Shown one piece after another: positions 50,658 to 61,770 of a DNA stretch of 64,000 nucleotides. The stretch is from NCBI GenBank assembly GCA_018701215.1, contig JABIWH010000022.1, positions 38,021 through 102,020 of the forward strand. Direction: 5' to 3'. This DNA comes from Rhodospirillaceae bacterium (lineage in GTDB: Bacteria; Pseudomonadota; Alphaproteobacteria; GCA-2731375). The translations under genes were made by a program, and so were the position numbers. Position 1 is the first letter of the stretch. Each line of letters starts with the position of its first letter. The notes beneath the pieces were generated by a model that saw nothing but the letters and a program-made list of their open reading frames with translations, made no database searches and was not told the origin of the DNA.

Positions 50658-51785
50658 GTGCAGGATCTTAATGTCTACGAGCAATTTCGCGACAGCATGC
50701 GTCGCTTCGCGACTGACAAGGTGGCGCCGCACGCGGCGGAAGCAGACCGAACCAGCAGCTTTCCGGCGGCCGCCTTTGCAGCCTTTCGCGAAGAAGGCTT
50801 GCTCGGCCTGGCTTTCGAGGAAGACCTGGGCGGCCAGAATGGTGACTTGATGTCATTGGTGATCTGCGGTGAGGAGGTCGCACGCTGCTGCGCCACCTCG
50901 TCGCAGCTGCTGATGAATAACTGGATCGCCTCTTTTCCGCTATTGCAATACGCTACGCGCGAGCTGATCGAGGCGGTCATCCCGCCCGTGGCGGCGGGCC
51001 AGAAAAGCATGGGCTGGTGTCTGACCGAGCCGCAAAGCGGCTCCGATCTGTGGAGCCTGCAAACACGGGCCGAGCCGAGCGGTAACGGCTGGACCCTGAA
51101 CGGCCGCAAGCGTTTCATCACGGGGGCGACCTGGGCTGATTGGTATCTGGTCCTGGCCCGTACCGGCGAGAAATCCTTTGGGCTATTTTTGGTCGACCGG
51201 GATGATTCGGGCCTCTCGTTTGGCCGGCTCGAATCGAAAATGGGCCTCCGCGGCAGCCCGACGGCGGATGTAATTTTCGAGGACTGCCAAATTCCCGCCG
51301 AACGCGCCGTCGGCGACCCGACCGGGGGCTACAAATATCTGACCGAAGGGCTGACCTATTCCAGAGCGCTGATCGCGGCCCAGGCGCTTGGCATCGCCCA
51401 GGGTGCATTCGACGCGGCGGTGAAATACACCGCTGAACGCCAACAGTTCGGCGAGCCCGTGTCACGCTTTCAGATGGTCCAGGGCATGATCGCCGACATG
51501 GCGGTTAAGGTGGAATCGTCCCGGGCCCTCCTCTATCGCTCGGTCGAGGCGGCCAGCGGTGAAGACCAGAACAAGGCGCGGGGGATGGCTTCGATGGCCA
51601 AACTCATCTGCAGCGACACCGCCATGTCGGTGACCACGGACGCAGTGCAGTTGCACGGCGGTTACGGCTACCTGACAGACTATCCGGTCGAGCGGATGAT
51701 GCGTGATGCCAAGATCACACAAATCTACGAGGGCACCAATCAAGTCCAACGGCTCATAATCGCAAAATACGTTTACGGCCAATAA
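50658..51785 (+). CDS. Acyl-CoA dehydrogenase
   Basis: A 375-residue FAD-dependent acyl-CoA dehydrogenase. Visible family motifs are GWCLTEPQSGSDLWSLQTRAE, NGRKRFITGATWADWYLVLART, GEPVSRFQMVQGMIADMAVKVE, LHGGYGYLTDYPVERMMRDAKITQIYEGTNQ; E358 in YEGTNQ is the probable catalytic base. The start is a GTG at 50658. It introduces a C2-C3 double bond in an acyl-CoA and is the first gene of the catabolic stretch that continues with CoA-transferases to 63.1 kb. Chain specificity is unknown. Confidence 0.92.
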   Translation: MQDLNVYEQFRDSMRRFATDKVAPHAAEADRTSSFPAAAFAAFREEGLLGLAFEEDLGGQNGDLMSLVICGEEVARCCATSSQLLMNNWIASFPLLQYATRELIEAVIPPVAAGQKSMGWCLTEPQSGSDLWSLQTRAEPSGNGWTLNGRKRFITGATWADWYLVLARTGEKSFGLFLVDRDDSGLSFGRLESKMGLRGSPTADVIFEDCQIPAERAVGDPTGGYKYLTEGLTYSRALIAAQALGIAQGAFDAAVKYTAERQQFGEPVSRFQMVQGMIADMAVKVESSRALLYRSVEAASGEDQNKARGMASMAKLICSDTAMSVTTDAVQLHGGYGYLTDYPVERMMRDAKITQIYEGTNQVQRLIIAKYVYGQ

Positions 51786-51863
51786 GGATTACGGCAACAG
51801 CCTACCTACCTTATGGCTTTGGTCCGCGTTTTCGGGTCTTGATAGGTTCGGTTCAGGCTGCCT

Positions 51864-53030
51864 TCAGGCCGTGAAGCCAACTTCCAGCAGCGGTTTCTCG
51901 TCGATCACCCGTTGATAGGACATACGCGAGAGATCGATTGTCTGATAACCGCCATCGAGCAGCAATTCGGTCATGGCGCGGCCAATCGCCGGGCCTTTTT
52001 GCAATCCCGCGCCGGTGAAGCCGGTGGCGACATAGAAATTATCCAGGCCGCCGATAAACTTGCCAATAATGGTGTTGCCGTCCATCCGGTTATAGGCGTA
52101 ATGCCCAGCCCAGCCGCGCTTGACCTGCAGGGCCTCGAAGGCCGGTACCCGATGCGCCAGATAGGGCCAGAACACCTCATCGAACATATGGTGCTTGACC
52201 GAGAAATCGAAACCAAAGGGGACATTGGTGTCCGTCTGTCCGGCGGTAAAGCCGGCACCCTCTTGGCGAAAGGTGACGCCGCTGGGGCTGTTGGTCAGCG
52301 GCATGGTTTCGATCTGGCCGCGAATATCAAAATAAAAGGTATTGCGGCTCAACGGTTCCACCGGCACCGTCATGCCGACCATGGCGCTGATCTTCGGCCC
52401 CCAGGCCCCCGCGACATTGACGATGATATCGCCCGCGACCTTATTGCCGGATTCCAGCACGACATTCCGGGCCAGACCGCCACTGACCTCGATATCAACG
52501 ACGCGGTCTTCGATATATTCGACGCCCAGGCTGAGCGCCTTGCGGCGAAAGCCCAACACCGCGGCGTTGGGATCAATGAAACCATCTTGCGGTCCATGGA
52601 TCGCCGCATCCACATCGGCCACATTTAACGAGGGAAAGCGCGCCGCCAGCGCCTCGCGGTCCAGAAAATCATTGGGCACGCCACATCCGGTTTGAATGCG
52701 CCAGCTTTCCTCGGCTGCCGCGACACCTTTGGCGCCCGAGACGAGATAGAGATAGCCGTGTTCGAGAAATTCAAAACTGCCCGGCTGGCCGTCCACATCC
52801 ATCAGGCGGGCGAAGTCCTTGTAGACCTCGCGCCCATAGCGGGACATTTCAATATTCTCGGGCAAGCCGTGCATCAGCCGCACACCGCCCGAGGAACGCG
52901 GCGCCGCGGCCCACTCATAGGTCGGGTCCGGCTCGATCACGCAAATATTGCCCGCACGCCCGGTCATGGCCAGATGATAGGCGATGCTCGAGCCCATGAT
53001 GCTGCCGCCGATGATGATAATATCCGCCAT
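51864..53030 (-). CDS. FAD-dependent oxidoreductase, DAO/sarcosine oxidase-like
   Basis: A 388-residue flavoprotein. The FAD motif GGSIMG (8-13) and the following VIEPDPTYEWAAAPRSSGGVR match sarcosine oxidase beta- and dimethylglycine dehydrogenase-like enzymes. Near the end, GHYAYNRMDGNTIIGKFIGGLDNFYVATGFTGAGLQKGPAIGRAMTELL carries the second cofactor region. It likely oxidises a secondary amine or a D-amino acid; the substrate is not known. It sits on the opposite strand between acyl-CoA dehydrogenase and a tandem CMD gene. Confidence 0.87.
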   Translation of the reverse strand: MADIIIIGGSIMGSSIAYHLAMTGRAGNICVIEPDPTYEWAAAPRSSGGVRLMHGLPENIEMSRYGREVYKDFARLMDVDGQPGSFEFLEHGYLYLVSGAKGVAAAEESWRIQTGCGVPNDFLDREALAARFPSLNVADVDAAIHGPQDGFIDPNAAVLGFRRKALSLGVEYIEDRVVDIEVSGGLARNVVLESGNKVAGDIIVNVAGAWGPKISAMVGMTVPVEPLSRNTFYFDIRGQIETMPLTNSPSGVTFRQEGAGFTAGQTDTNVPFGFDFSVKHHMFDEVFWPYLAHRVPAFEALQVKRGWAGHYAYNRMDGNTIIGKFIGGLDNFYVATGFTGAGLQKGPAIGRAMTELLLDGGYQTIDLSRMSYQRVIDEKPLLEVGFTA

Positions 53031-53111
53031 GGCTGTTCCCGGCCTTTCCCAATCTACGTTGCACCAAGATTAAAAGCTTATAGCAAGTTGAAAACCACGT
53101 CCAAGGCAGGC

Positions 53112-53876
53112 TTAACTCGAGCTGGCAAGAGCCTCGGCTTCCTTCACCAGAATGGGTACGCTGTCGGTCATGGTATGGACGCCAATGGCCGTTACCAGTT
53201 CCAAAACCTCCATCAACTCTTCCTTACTGGCACCGTGGCCTATGGCATTCCGGATATGCTGACGCAGGCCGGGCTCGTAAAGATGGGTGGTGGCCGCGTC
53301 GATGGCGATATAGACGAACTCCTTCACCTTCGGCTCTAGCGGGCCGGTCAGCCAGGGTACAGAGGAGATTTTCAGGTAAGCTTCGAAGAATTCCGGGCTA
53401 AGCCGCAACAGACCATCCAGGAACGGCGCCCAATAGCCCCGGTTCTTGGTAAACGCTTCTTTCAACTCGATTTGCAGTGCATCCAGGGGTTCCTCCCCCA
53501 ACATGCCGGCGGCCTCCAACTCTTCCAGCAGGATCGGCACCCCAACGGTACAGGAATGAATGCCCAGGCTAGCGGTCAACTGCAAGACTTCGAACAGTTC
53601 ATCCACCGTGGCGCCATGACGCAAAGCGTTTTGCATATGGATGCGGGTGCCGGCATTGTAAAGATGCGTGGTCGAAGCATCGGCGGCGATGTACATGAAT
53701 TCCTTGACCTTCGGTTCCAGCACGCCGTGCTTCCACGGCACCGATGAAAGCTCGGTATAAGCCTCGAAATAATCGGGACTGAGCAGTAGCAGCTGATCCA
53801 TGATCTTGGCCCAATAGCCGCGATTTTCGATGAAAGAGTCCTTGATCGCCTGTTGCCGCTCATTCAAATCAGCCAT
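53112..53876 (-). CDS. Tandem CMD/AhpD-like protein
   Basis: A 254-residue protein made of two near-identical halves, about residues 5-125 and 125-250. Each contains (I/L)K(D/E)(S/A)F, NRGYWA, LLLSPDYFEAY or LLRLSPEFFEAY, SVPW, and LEPKVKEF(M/V)YIA. Neither half has the CxxC of AhpD, so a redox role is doubtful; carboxymuconolactone decarboxylase-like activity is possible. The ATG at 53876 follows AGGGAGC. An internal duplication is clear. It is divergent from the Frc-like CoA-transferase, suggesting a shared promoter region. Confidence 0.82.
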   Translation of the reverse strand: MADLNERQQAIKDSFIENRGYWAKIMDQLLLLSPDYFEAYTELSSVPWKHGVLEPKVKEFMYIAADASTTHLYNAGTRIHMQNALRHGATVDELFEVLQLTASLGIHSCTVGVPILLEELEAAGMLGEEPLDALQIELKEAFTKNRGYWAPFLDGLLRLSPEFFEAYLKISSVPWLTGPLEPKVKEFVYIAIDAATTHLYEPGLRQHIRNAIGHGASKEELMEVLELVTAIGVHTMTDSVPILVKEAEALASSS

Positions 53877-54002
53877 CGTTTGCTCCCTTTCGCAGTATGG
53901 CATCAATTTTGAATGCCGTTGCTTAAGCTAGGCAAACGTTATGACCCATCCTGACTTGATGCTAGGCTTTTCGCCAGCCTCAACCCTGGAAGGAAAATCG
54001 GC

Positions 54003-55196
54003 ATGAGCACGGCACTGGACGGCATTCGCGTCATCGACATGACGCATAATCAGGCGGGCCCGGCCTGTGCGCAGATCCTGGGCTTCCTTGGTGCCGACGT
54101 AATCAAGCTGGAAGAGCCGACGGGCGGCGACGTGGCCCGCCGCAACATGGCGGACGGCAAGGGCGACAGCCTGTTCTTCCTGATCTTGAATGCCAACAAG
54201 CGCAGTCTGACCCTGAACCTGAAATCAGACGAGGGCAAAGAGCTATTCAAGAAACTGATCGCGGAATCCGATGTCCTGGTCGAGAACTTTGCACCCGGCG
54301 CCCTGGACCGTCTCGGCCTCGGCTATGACGTGCTGAAGGAGATCAACCCTGGTCTGATCTATTCCACCATCAAAGGCTTCGGCACCTACGGCCCTTATGC
54401 CGACTATAAGAGTTTCGAGCCCATCGCCCAGGCCATGGGCGGGGCGATGAGCGTCACTGGAGAGCCTGATGGGCCACCGACATATCTTTGGCCATCGATT
54501 GGCGATTCAGGCACCGGTATGCATGCAGTTATCGGCATCCTGGCGGCATTACAGCAGCGCCATGCCACCGGCCTGGGCCAGCATGTGGAAGTTTCCATGC
54601 AGGACGCCGTGGTTAATCTCTGCCGGGTCAGCCTGCGTGATCATCAGCGCCAGGGCCACGCCATGGCACGCACGGGCAACCAGCTTGGCCGCAACGTTCC
54701 CGGCACTCTCTATCCCTGCCATCCCGGCGGGGCCAACGACTATGTCTTCATCTTCGCCCAACCGCAGATGTGGGATGCTTTCCTCGGCGTGATCGGCAAG
54801 GCCGAGTTGGCCGACGATCCGCGCTTTGCTACCGCGGAGAGCCGCTGGGAAAACCGCCAGATCTTGGATGCCATCATTGGGGAATGGACCAGGTCGCGCG
54901 ACAAGCATGAAATCATGCGGGCCATGGGCGAGGCCGGGGTGCCGGCCGGGGCCTGTCAGGATACCGGCGAGGTGTTGGCGGATCCACATCTGAAAGCGCG
55001 CGAGATGATTGTAGATCTGGAGTACGGCCAGCGCGGCACCTATCAGACCGTGGGCTGCCCGATCAAGCTTTCCGCCTCACCGGCCAAGATCACCCGCCCA
55101 CCAGCGCTTGGCGAACATACCGATGACGTGTTGCGCGGGTTGTTGGGGGTTGATGACGGGGACATCGCCCGCCTGCATCGCGATAAGGTGGTCTAA
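54003..55196 (+). CDS. CaiB/BaiF CoA-transferase, formyl-CoA transferase-like
   Basis: A 397-residue class III CoA-transferase. It resembles formyl-CoA transferase Frc throughout: NQAGPACAQILGFLGADVIKLE, VENFAPGALDRLGLGYDVL, IGDSGTGMHAVIGILAALQQRH with the probable catalytic D168, HVEVSMQDAVVNLCRV, and the ending GEHTDDVLRGLLGVDDGDIARLHRDKVV. It transfers CoA between acids, forming a covalent acyl-enzyme at the aspartate. Whether the substrate is oxalate or formate, or another acid, cannot be said. It ends overlapping the enolase-superfamily gene stop by four bases. Confidence 0.92.
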   Translation: MSTALDGIRVIDMTHNQAGPACAQILGFLGADVIKLEEPTGGDVARRNMADGKGDSLFFLILNANKRSLTLNLKSDEGKELFKKLIAESDVLVENFAPGALDRLGLGYDVLKEINPGLIYSTIKGFGTYGPYADYKSFEPIAQAMGGAMSVTGEPDGPPTYLWPSIGDSGTGMHAVIGILAALQQRHATGLGQHVEVSMQDAVVNLCRVSLRDHQRQGHAMARTGNQLGRNVPGTLYPCHPGGANDYVFIFAQPQMWDAFLGVIGKAELADDPRFATAESRWENRQILDAIIGEWTRSRDKHEIMRAMGEAGVPAGACQDTGEVLADPHLKAREMIVDLEYGQRGTYQTVGCPIKLSASPAKITRPPALGEHTDDVLRGLLGVDDGDIARLHRDKVV

Positions 55197-56398
55197 TTTT
55201 TCCGCATGGCCCAATCCGCGTTACCCGTGGCGCCGGTTGGCGGATGGGCCTCCAGCGCTTCTTCCACCGGGTCACAGCCCCAGCCGGGCCGGTCGGAGAC
55301 CACGATATGGCCGTCCACGAATTCCGGCGTGTGGCTGAACAACTCGTCATCCCAGGCCAACCGGTCGACATCGATTTCCATGATCCGCAAGTTCGGCACG
55401 GCGGCGGAAAAGTGCACGTTCATGAAGGAACAGAGATGGCCGTAAAAATTATGCGGCGCGACGTTGACCTCGAAAGCCTCGGCCGCATTGGCGATCTTCA
55501 TGGACTGCCAAACCCCGTTCCAAACCGCATCCACGATCGCGACATCCATTGATTGCGCATTGAAATAGGGCAGGAAGTCACGCAGTCCCAGCAGGGTCTC
55601 GCAAGAGCTGATGGGATGCGGGCTTTGTTGCCGAATATAGGCCAGAGCGTTGGCGTTATAGCTGTCGATCTCGATCCAGAACATGTCCATATCAGCAATC
55701 TCGCGCAAGATTTTTACATAGCCTTCGGTCTTGGCGTTGAAATTCAGATCCAGCAGAATATCCATGTCGGGCCCCGCGCCGTCGCGGAAGGCCTCCAGGT
55801 GCGCGCGCAAATTTCGCAGTACCTTTTTGTCGACATTGAGTTCGGGCTCGAAGGGCGAACCAAAGCCCGGCCGCCAGCCGCGCGGATTGCCGTCATCATG
55901 CAGGAACGTGTTGGTCTTCAGGGCGCTGAAACCCTTTTCCCGCACTTCCGCGCCCATCGCCTTAACCCCGTCCAGATCGGTGATTTGCGGTGGATAGTAT
56001 TTCGGATGATTGATCCTCCAGGTACCGCAATGGGACCAATAGACCCGGATACGGTCGCGCATCTTGCCGCCCAGCAGCTCATAGCACGGCACGCCAAGGC
56101 TTTTCGCCTTGGCATCCAGCAAGGCGTTTTCGATGGCGCCCAGGCCCTCCGCCACCACGCCGCCCGCGGCCGGCCGGGTCATGGCATACATCAGCGCATA
56201 CAACGGTTCATGATCATTCGCCGACTGGCCGATGATTTTCGCGCCCATGGCCTCGACCACTTGCGCCACACCGGGTGAGCCAAAGCCTTCGTCAAATTCG
56301 CTCCATCCGACAATGCCGCTCTGCGTCGTGATCTTGACGAAATGATAATTCCGCCAGCCCGCATCACAGTGCCGTGTTTCAACCTTGGCGATCTTCAT
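55193..56398 (-). CDS. Mandelate racemase/muconate lactonizing enzyme family protein
   Basis: A 401-residue enolase-superfamily enzyme. Metal-binding acidic residues lie in ILLDLNFNAKTEGY (Asp and Asn) and FWIEIDSYN (Glu), followed by SSCETLLGLRDFLPYF, and the family ending SHTPEFVDGHIVVSDRPGWGC is clear. The start is the ATG at 56398; upstream in-frame sequence is not conserved. It may dehydrate a sugar acid or racemise a hydroxy acid. The neighbouring 2-hydroxyacid dehydrogenase gene lies 70 bases upstream on the same strand, so they may form an operon. Confidence 0.9.
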   Translation of the reverse strand: MKIAKVETRHCDAGWRNYHFVKITTQSGIVGWSEFDEGFGSPGVAQVVEAMGAKIIGQSANDHEPLYALMYAMTRPAAGGVVAEGLGAIENALLDAKAKSLGVPCYELLGGKMRDRIRVYWSHCGTWRINHPKYYPPQITDLDGVKAMGAEVREKGFSALKTNTFLHDDGNPRGWRPGFGSPFEPELNVDKKVLRNLRAHLEAFRDGAGPDMDILLDLNFNAKTEGYVKILREIADMDMFWIEIDSYNANALAYIRQQSPHPISSCETLLGLRDFLPYFNAQSMDVAIVDAVWNGVWQSMKIANAAEAFEVNVAPHNFYGHLCSFMNVHFSAAVPNLRIMEIDVDRLAWDDELFSHTPEFVDGHIVVSDRPGWGCDPVEEALEAHPPTGATGNADWAMRKN

Positions 56399-56466
56399 GC
56401 CCAATCCTCCTCCGCTGTCGATATGTTCATGACGGAAATCATCGCTGATCACGCCGGCCCTGTCGA

Positions 56467-57468
56467 CTACGGCTTCTGGCCGGTGCCCTCGAAACAGACA
56501 TTCCGCAACGCTTCGCCCCGGGCAAGGCGATCCACATTGGCGGCGATAGAGGTCCAACGCCGCAGCCGCGCCGCTTCGCTGTGGGAGCTGGAATGGGGCG
56601 TCATGATAATATTGTCCAATTCCTGAAACGGATATCGCGACGGGGCCGGATTCTCCACTTCATCGCTGGGATAATTGTACCAGACATCAATGATCGCCCC
56701 GCCGATGCGCCGCTCGTCCAACGCAGCGTACAGCGCGCCTTCGTCGATGACCAAGCCACGGCCCACATTGATGATAACGCCGTCAGGCTTCATCCGTGCA
56801 AAACGTTTGGCGTCGATCAAGCCGTGGGTATCATCCGCCAGCGGCAAAGCCAGCAACACATAGTCGCTTTCGTTCAGCAATCGATCGAGGGCCTGCATTG
56901 CCCCCAACCATTCCAGCGGTTCGGGTGCCGGGCGCGAAGTCCGCGTGACCGCGATGCACCGCATGCCAAAGGCGTTAGCGCGGCGGGCCACTTCAGCACC
57001 GATATGTCCATAGCCGACAATGCCGATGGTTTTACCAAATAACTCGCCATGCGTGGCTTTGCTGCGCGACGGCCCGCCGTCCCAGCCATGGCCGCGGAAC
57101 TTCCGATCCGCCGCGACCGTGCCGATTTCTCTCTCCAGCATGGCGCCGAGAACATATTCCGAGATGGCGATCTCGTGCTCATAGGTATTGCAAACGGTGC
57201 AACCAAACGGGACATCGCTAGGTTCGATCCAATGAAATCCCGTGAACGGAAGCTGATAGAGCCTCAGCTTTGGCACCGCCGGCCAGAGGCCATGAATGCG
57301 TCCGCCAACAATGGCATCGGCACGCGGGACTTGGGCGGCAAAGTCCTCGAACGGTTCATCCTCCGCCCAGGTCAGGATATTCCATTCGGTCTGCAATGCC
57401 GCCGCCATCCAATCCTTGCGCGGCGCGGCCATCCTCCCGGCCAGAAACAATATTGGCTTGTCTGTCAT
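56467..57468 (-). CDS. D-isomer-specific 2-hydroxyacid dehydrogenase
   Basis: A 333-residue NAD(P)-dependent 2-hydroxyacid dehydrogenase. The cofactor motif is TIGIVGYGHIGAEVARRANAFG, the conserved Arg lies in INVGRGLVIDEGALYAAL, and the catalytic His is in IMTPHSSSHSEAARLRRW. It reduces a 2-oxoacid to the D-hydroxyacid or the reverse. It probably acts with the enolase-superfamily gene 70 bases downstream in catabolism of an acid. No anomaly. Confidence 0.92.
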   Translation of the reverse strand: MTDKPILFLAGRMAAPRKDWMAAALQTEWNILTWAEDEPFEDFAAQVPRADAIVGGRIHGLWPAVPKLRLYQLPFTGFHWIEPSDVPFGCTVCNTYEHEIAISEYVLGAMLEREIGTVAADRKFRGHGWDGGPSRSKATHGELFGKTIGIVGYGHIGAEVARRANAFGMRCIAVTRTSRPAPEPLEWLGAMQALDRLLNESDYVLLALPLADDTHGLIDAKRFARMKPDGVIINVGRGLVIDEGALYAALDERRIGGAIIDVWYNYPSDEVENPAPSRYPFQELDNIIMTPHSSSHSEAARLRRWTSIAANVDRLARGEALRNVCFEGTGQKP

Positions 57469-57632
57469 GGTCCCCGTCGCCGCCTGGAATTGAAGAATCT
57501 AGTGCTTTCAAGATAACATCGACAAAGCCATGGGAATATCTGGAATGGCCCTGATGGGTTGGCTAAACCGAGATAACATGGTGTTGTGCCGGGCAATCGA
57601 TACGTATCAATCAAAAAAATAGGGACGCGAAC

Positions 57633-58418
57633 ATGGAATGCAGAATGGATGGACGGGTCGCCGTAATTACCGGCGGCAGTCTGGGCTTGGGCAAGGCGAT
57701 TGCGCTGGAATTCGTCAACTCCGGCGCCAAGGTTGCGATTGTCGCACGGCGGGCGGGGGTGTTAGAGGAGGCCAAGGCGGAAATTCTGGCAGCGCATCCC
57801 AAGGCGGAAATCATCGCCTATGCCTGCGATATGTCCGACGCGGATGCGATCAAGGCGATGCATCAGGCGGTGGAGAAAGACCTGGGCGCCGTGGATGTCG
57901 TGGTCAACAATGCCGGCACCTCGCGGGCCATGGATTTTATGGAGATCACGGACGAACTTTGGAATGAAGATCTCGAACTTAAACTGCTGGGCGCGGTCCG
58001 GCTGATCCGCCTGACCTTTCCCGGCATGAAAGAGCGGCGTTGGGGCCGCATCATCAACGTGCTGAACGTGGGCGCCAAGGCACCGCGTGCGGGCGGCGCA
58101 CCGACGGCGGTGTCGCGCGCCGCGGGCATGGCGCTGACCAAGGTTCTGGCGGGCGAAGGCGCGCCCCACAATGTGCTGGTCAATGCCATGCTGGTCGGCT
58201 TGATCGAGAGCGATCAGCATTTGCAACGGCATCTAAAATCCGGCTCCAACGATACGATTGAGGAATTCTACGAAAAAATCGGCAAGACCGTGCCTCTGGG
58301 CCGTGTCGGCAAGGCCGAGGAATTCGCCAACATGGCCACGTTTCTGGCCTCCGATGCCGGCTCTTACATCACTGGCACGGCTATCAACGTGGACGGCAAC
58401 CGCGCGCCTGTCGTCTAG
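57633..58418 (+). CDS. SDR-fold protein lacking the catalytic Tyr and Lys
   Basis: A 261-residue SDR. The cofactor loop TGGSLGLG is near residue 13 and NNAG is in VVVNNAGTSRAM. The active site is not canonical: where YxxxK is expected, APTAVSRAAG gives T158 and R162, and the catalytic Ser region reads NVLNVGAK instead of NISS. The C-terminus SYITGTAINVDGNRAPVV is normal. It may be a non-catalytic NAD(P)-binding protein, or a member of an SDR group with another mechanism. It leads a run of genes with the CoA-transferase and LLM oxidoreductase (29-base gap to the next). Confidence 0.85.
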   Translation: MECRMDGRVAVITGGSLGLGKAIALEFVNSGAKVAIVARRAGVLEEAKAEILAAHPKAEIIAYACDMSDADAIKAMHQAVEKDLGAVDVVVNNAGTSRAMDFMEITDELWNEDLELKLLGAVRLIRLTFPGMKERRWGRIINVLNVGAKAPRAGGAPTAVSRAAGMALTKVLAGEGAPHNVLVNAMLVGLIESDQHLQRHLKSGSNDTIEEFYEKIGKTVPLGRVGKAEEFANMATFLASDAGSYITGTAINVDGNRAPVV

Positions 58419-58447
58419 GGCCCAAGTCACAGAGAAGGACTCGTATT

Positions 58448-59658
<1,211 letters not shown>

Positions 59659-59662
<4 letters not shown>

Positions 59663-60579
59663 AATTAGCCGTCGAATTCGCCAGCGTGTCCTACCGCGAG
59701 GGGCCGGCAATGGTCGCCCGCCTGGCCAAGGGTATCGAGGAGATTGGCTACGATCAGTTGGACGTCTTCGATCATGTGGTCATGGGCCATGACATGGAAG
59801 GCCGCGGCAAATCACACTATGCCGCCACCATGCCGATCCTCGAAGCCTTGATGACCCTGTCATACGCGGCCGCCGTGACGGAACGGATCGGTCTTGGCAC
59901 GGAAGTACTGATACTGCCGCAACGCCAGCCGGTTTTGGTGGCAAAACAGTTCAGCACCCTTGATACGCTTTCAGGCGGCCGGGCGCGGTTCGGCATCGGC
60001 GTTGGCTGGCAGGCCTCGGAATACGAAGCATTGGGCGAAAGGTTCCAAAATCGCGGCAAGCGGATGGACGAGGCGATTGAGCTGATCCAGGCTTGTTGGC
60101 GCGATGAACGGATCGACTATGAAAGCGCGCACTACCGCTCCCTCGCCATGGCCATGGAGCCGAAACCACCCCAAGGCGCTGCCTTGCCGATCTGGATCGG
60201 CGGCAACAGCCCGGCGGCCTTTCGCCGTATCGGCAAATACGCCGACGGCTGGCTGGCGAGCCAGGTCACCGACGCCGATTTCGCCAAGCAGGCCATGGAC
60301 ACGATCCGCGAAGCCGCCGTTGCCGCCGGGCGCGACCCAGGGGCCATCGGCTGGCAAAGCATGATCGCACCGCCGCCGCGCCCCGGCGATACCAAGGCAA
60401 AGTCATTTTATACCGAACCAGACCGGGTCGCGGGCCGTGCCGCCGATCTCAAAGCCATGGGTTTTGACGGCGTGGCATTGAACGCCACGGCGATTTTCCA
60501 ATCAGGCGCACGCGGCGTTGAGCAGATGCTTGAGGTCTTGCAGTCCCTCCACGAGAGGCTGCGCGCGGAAGTTGGATAA
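59659..60579 (+). CDS. LLM-class flavin-dependent oxidoreductase
   Basis: A 306-residue luciferase-like (bacterial LLM) protein of the F420/FMN-dependent group. It shows RIGLGTEVLILPQRQPVLVAKQFSTLDTLSGGRARFGIGVGWQ, the cofactor-binding GVGW stretch, and LPIWIGGNSPAAFRRIGKYADGWL. Whether it uses F420 or FMN cannot be told. It is translationally coupled (4-base overlap) to the CoA-transferase upstream, and 77 bases separate it from the next gene. Confidence 0.9.
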
Positions 60580-60655
60580 CGGCGCTGATTGTTAGCACGG
60601 GTGTTTTCACCGTGGTATATTCGGTCAATTAGGAATTTGTAGCCGGGAGACCGCC

Positions 60656-61735
60656 ATGTCGCTGAATGCCGCCCGCACCCACGAGGTCGAGGACGATCTG
60701 TTGGCCGCCATCGACTATTGCTATGAACAGGGCTGGACCGACGGTTTGCCGGTCGTGCCGCCGGATGTAAAACGGGTCGAAGAGATGCTGCTGTACGAGG
60801 GCCGGCCGGCGGAAACCGTGCTCGCCTCCCATCCGGCCACGGGACTTGAATGCACTGTCCATGCGGCGGCGGTGAATGCGGTGATGGCGGGCTGCAAGCC
60901 GGAATTCTTCCCCGTCGTGGTCGCGGCGTTCGAGGCCATGAACGAACCCGGCTTCAACTTTCACGGCTCAACCGCCTCTACCGGCGGCTCAGCACCCCTG
61001 TTGGTGGTCAGCGGACCGATGATCGACGACATCGGCATGAACGCGGATGTGAACCTGTTTGGTCCCGGCAACCGCGCCAACGCCACCATTGGCCGCGCCG
61101 TGCGCCTGATCCTGCTGAATGTATTCCGGATGACACCGGGTCTGTCCGACAAATCCACCCAAGGTAATCCCGGCAAATACAGCTTTTGCATCGCCGAGCG
61201 TGCCCGGGATAACCCCTGGCCTTTGCTGGTCGAGGATCAAGACTATCCGGAAGGCGTCAGTAGCGTGACGGTATTTGCGGGCGGCGGTTTTTGCAATGTC
61301 GAAAACCACGGCGGCAACACGCCCGAGCAGGTGCTGGGCTCCATCGCCGATGCCATGGCCAACTATGGCAGCATCACCCTGGGCCAGTCCGTCGTGGTAC
61401 TGTCACCCGAACATATGCGCGTTGTCGCCTCTACCGGCTGGAGCAAACGGCAGGTTCAGGAGTATTTGTTCTCTCACGCCTGCCGCACGGTCGAGGGTAT
61501 GCGGTCGGTCGGCAAGTTCCGCCAGCGCGATTACGACAAGCAACACGGGGACGGCGGCACCTCTCCATTGGTCGAAACCGGCAAAATGCACCGGGGACTG
61601 AGTCCGGACGATATTCTGGTCATAATGGGTGGCGGTGACGCGGGTGGCCATTCATGTTTCATCCCATCATGGAGCCGCGAACGCCTATCCATCATGCAAT
61701 CCAAGCCGATTGGCGTCTGCATCGACTGCGACTGA
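60656..61735 (+). CDS. Uncharacterised protein linked to the UGSC selenoprotein
   Basis: A 359-residue cytoplasmic protein not assigned to a family with confidence. It opens with LAAIDYCYEQGWTDGLPVVPP, contains several Gly/Ala-rich turns (STASTGGSAPLLVVSGP, DVNLFGPGNRANATIGRAVRL), an AGGGFCNVENHGG segment and an ILVIMGGGDAGGHSCFIPSW stretch, and ends CIDCD. The repeated small-residue turns and conserved Cys and His suggest a metal- or thiol-based enzyme. It is 35 bases upstream of the UGSC-family selenoprotein gene on the same strand; proteins of this look are commonly found beside UGSC proteins (from memory), so they probably work together. Confidence 0.78.
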   Translation: MSLNAARTHEVEDDLLAAIDYCYEQGWTDGLPVVPPDVKRVEEMLLYEGRPAETVLASHPATGLECTVHAAAVNAVMAGCKPEFFPVVVAAFEAMNEPGFNFHGSTASTGGSAPLLVVSGPMIDDIGMNADVNLFGPGNRANATIGRAVRLILLNVFRMTPGLSDKSTQGNPGKYSFCIAERARDNPWPLLVEDQDYPEGVSSVTVFAGGGFCNVENHGGNTPEQVLGSIADAMANYGSITLGQSVVVLSPEHMRVVASTGWSKRQVQEYLFSHACRTVEGMRSVGKFRQRDYDKQHGDGGTSPLVETGKMHRGLSPDDILVIMGGGDAGGHSCFIPSWSRERLSIMQSKPIGVCIDCD

Positions 61736-61770
61736 AGCATAAAATGCCACGCAATAATGGGAGCAAATGA

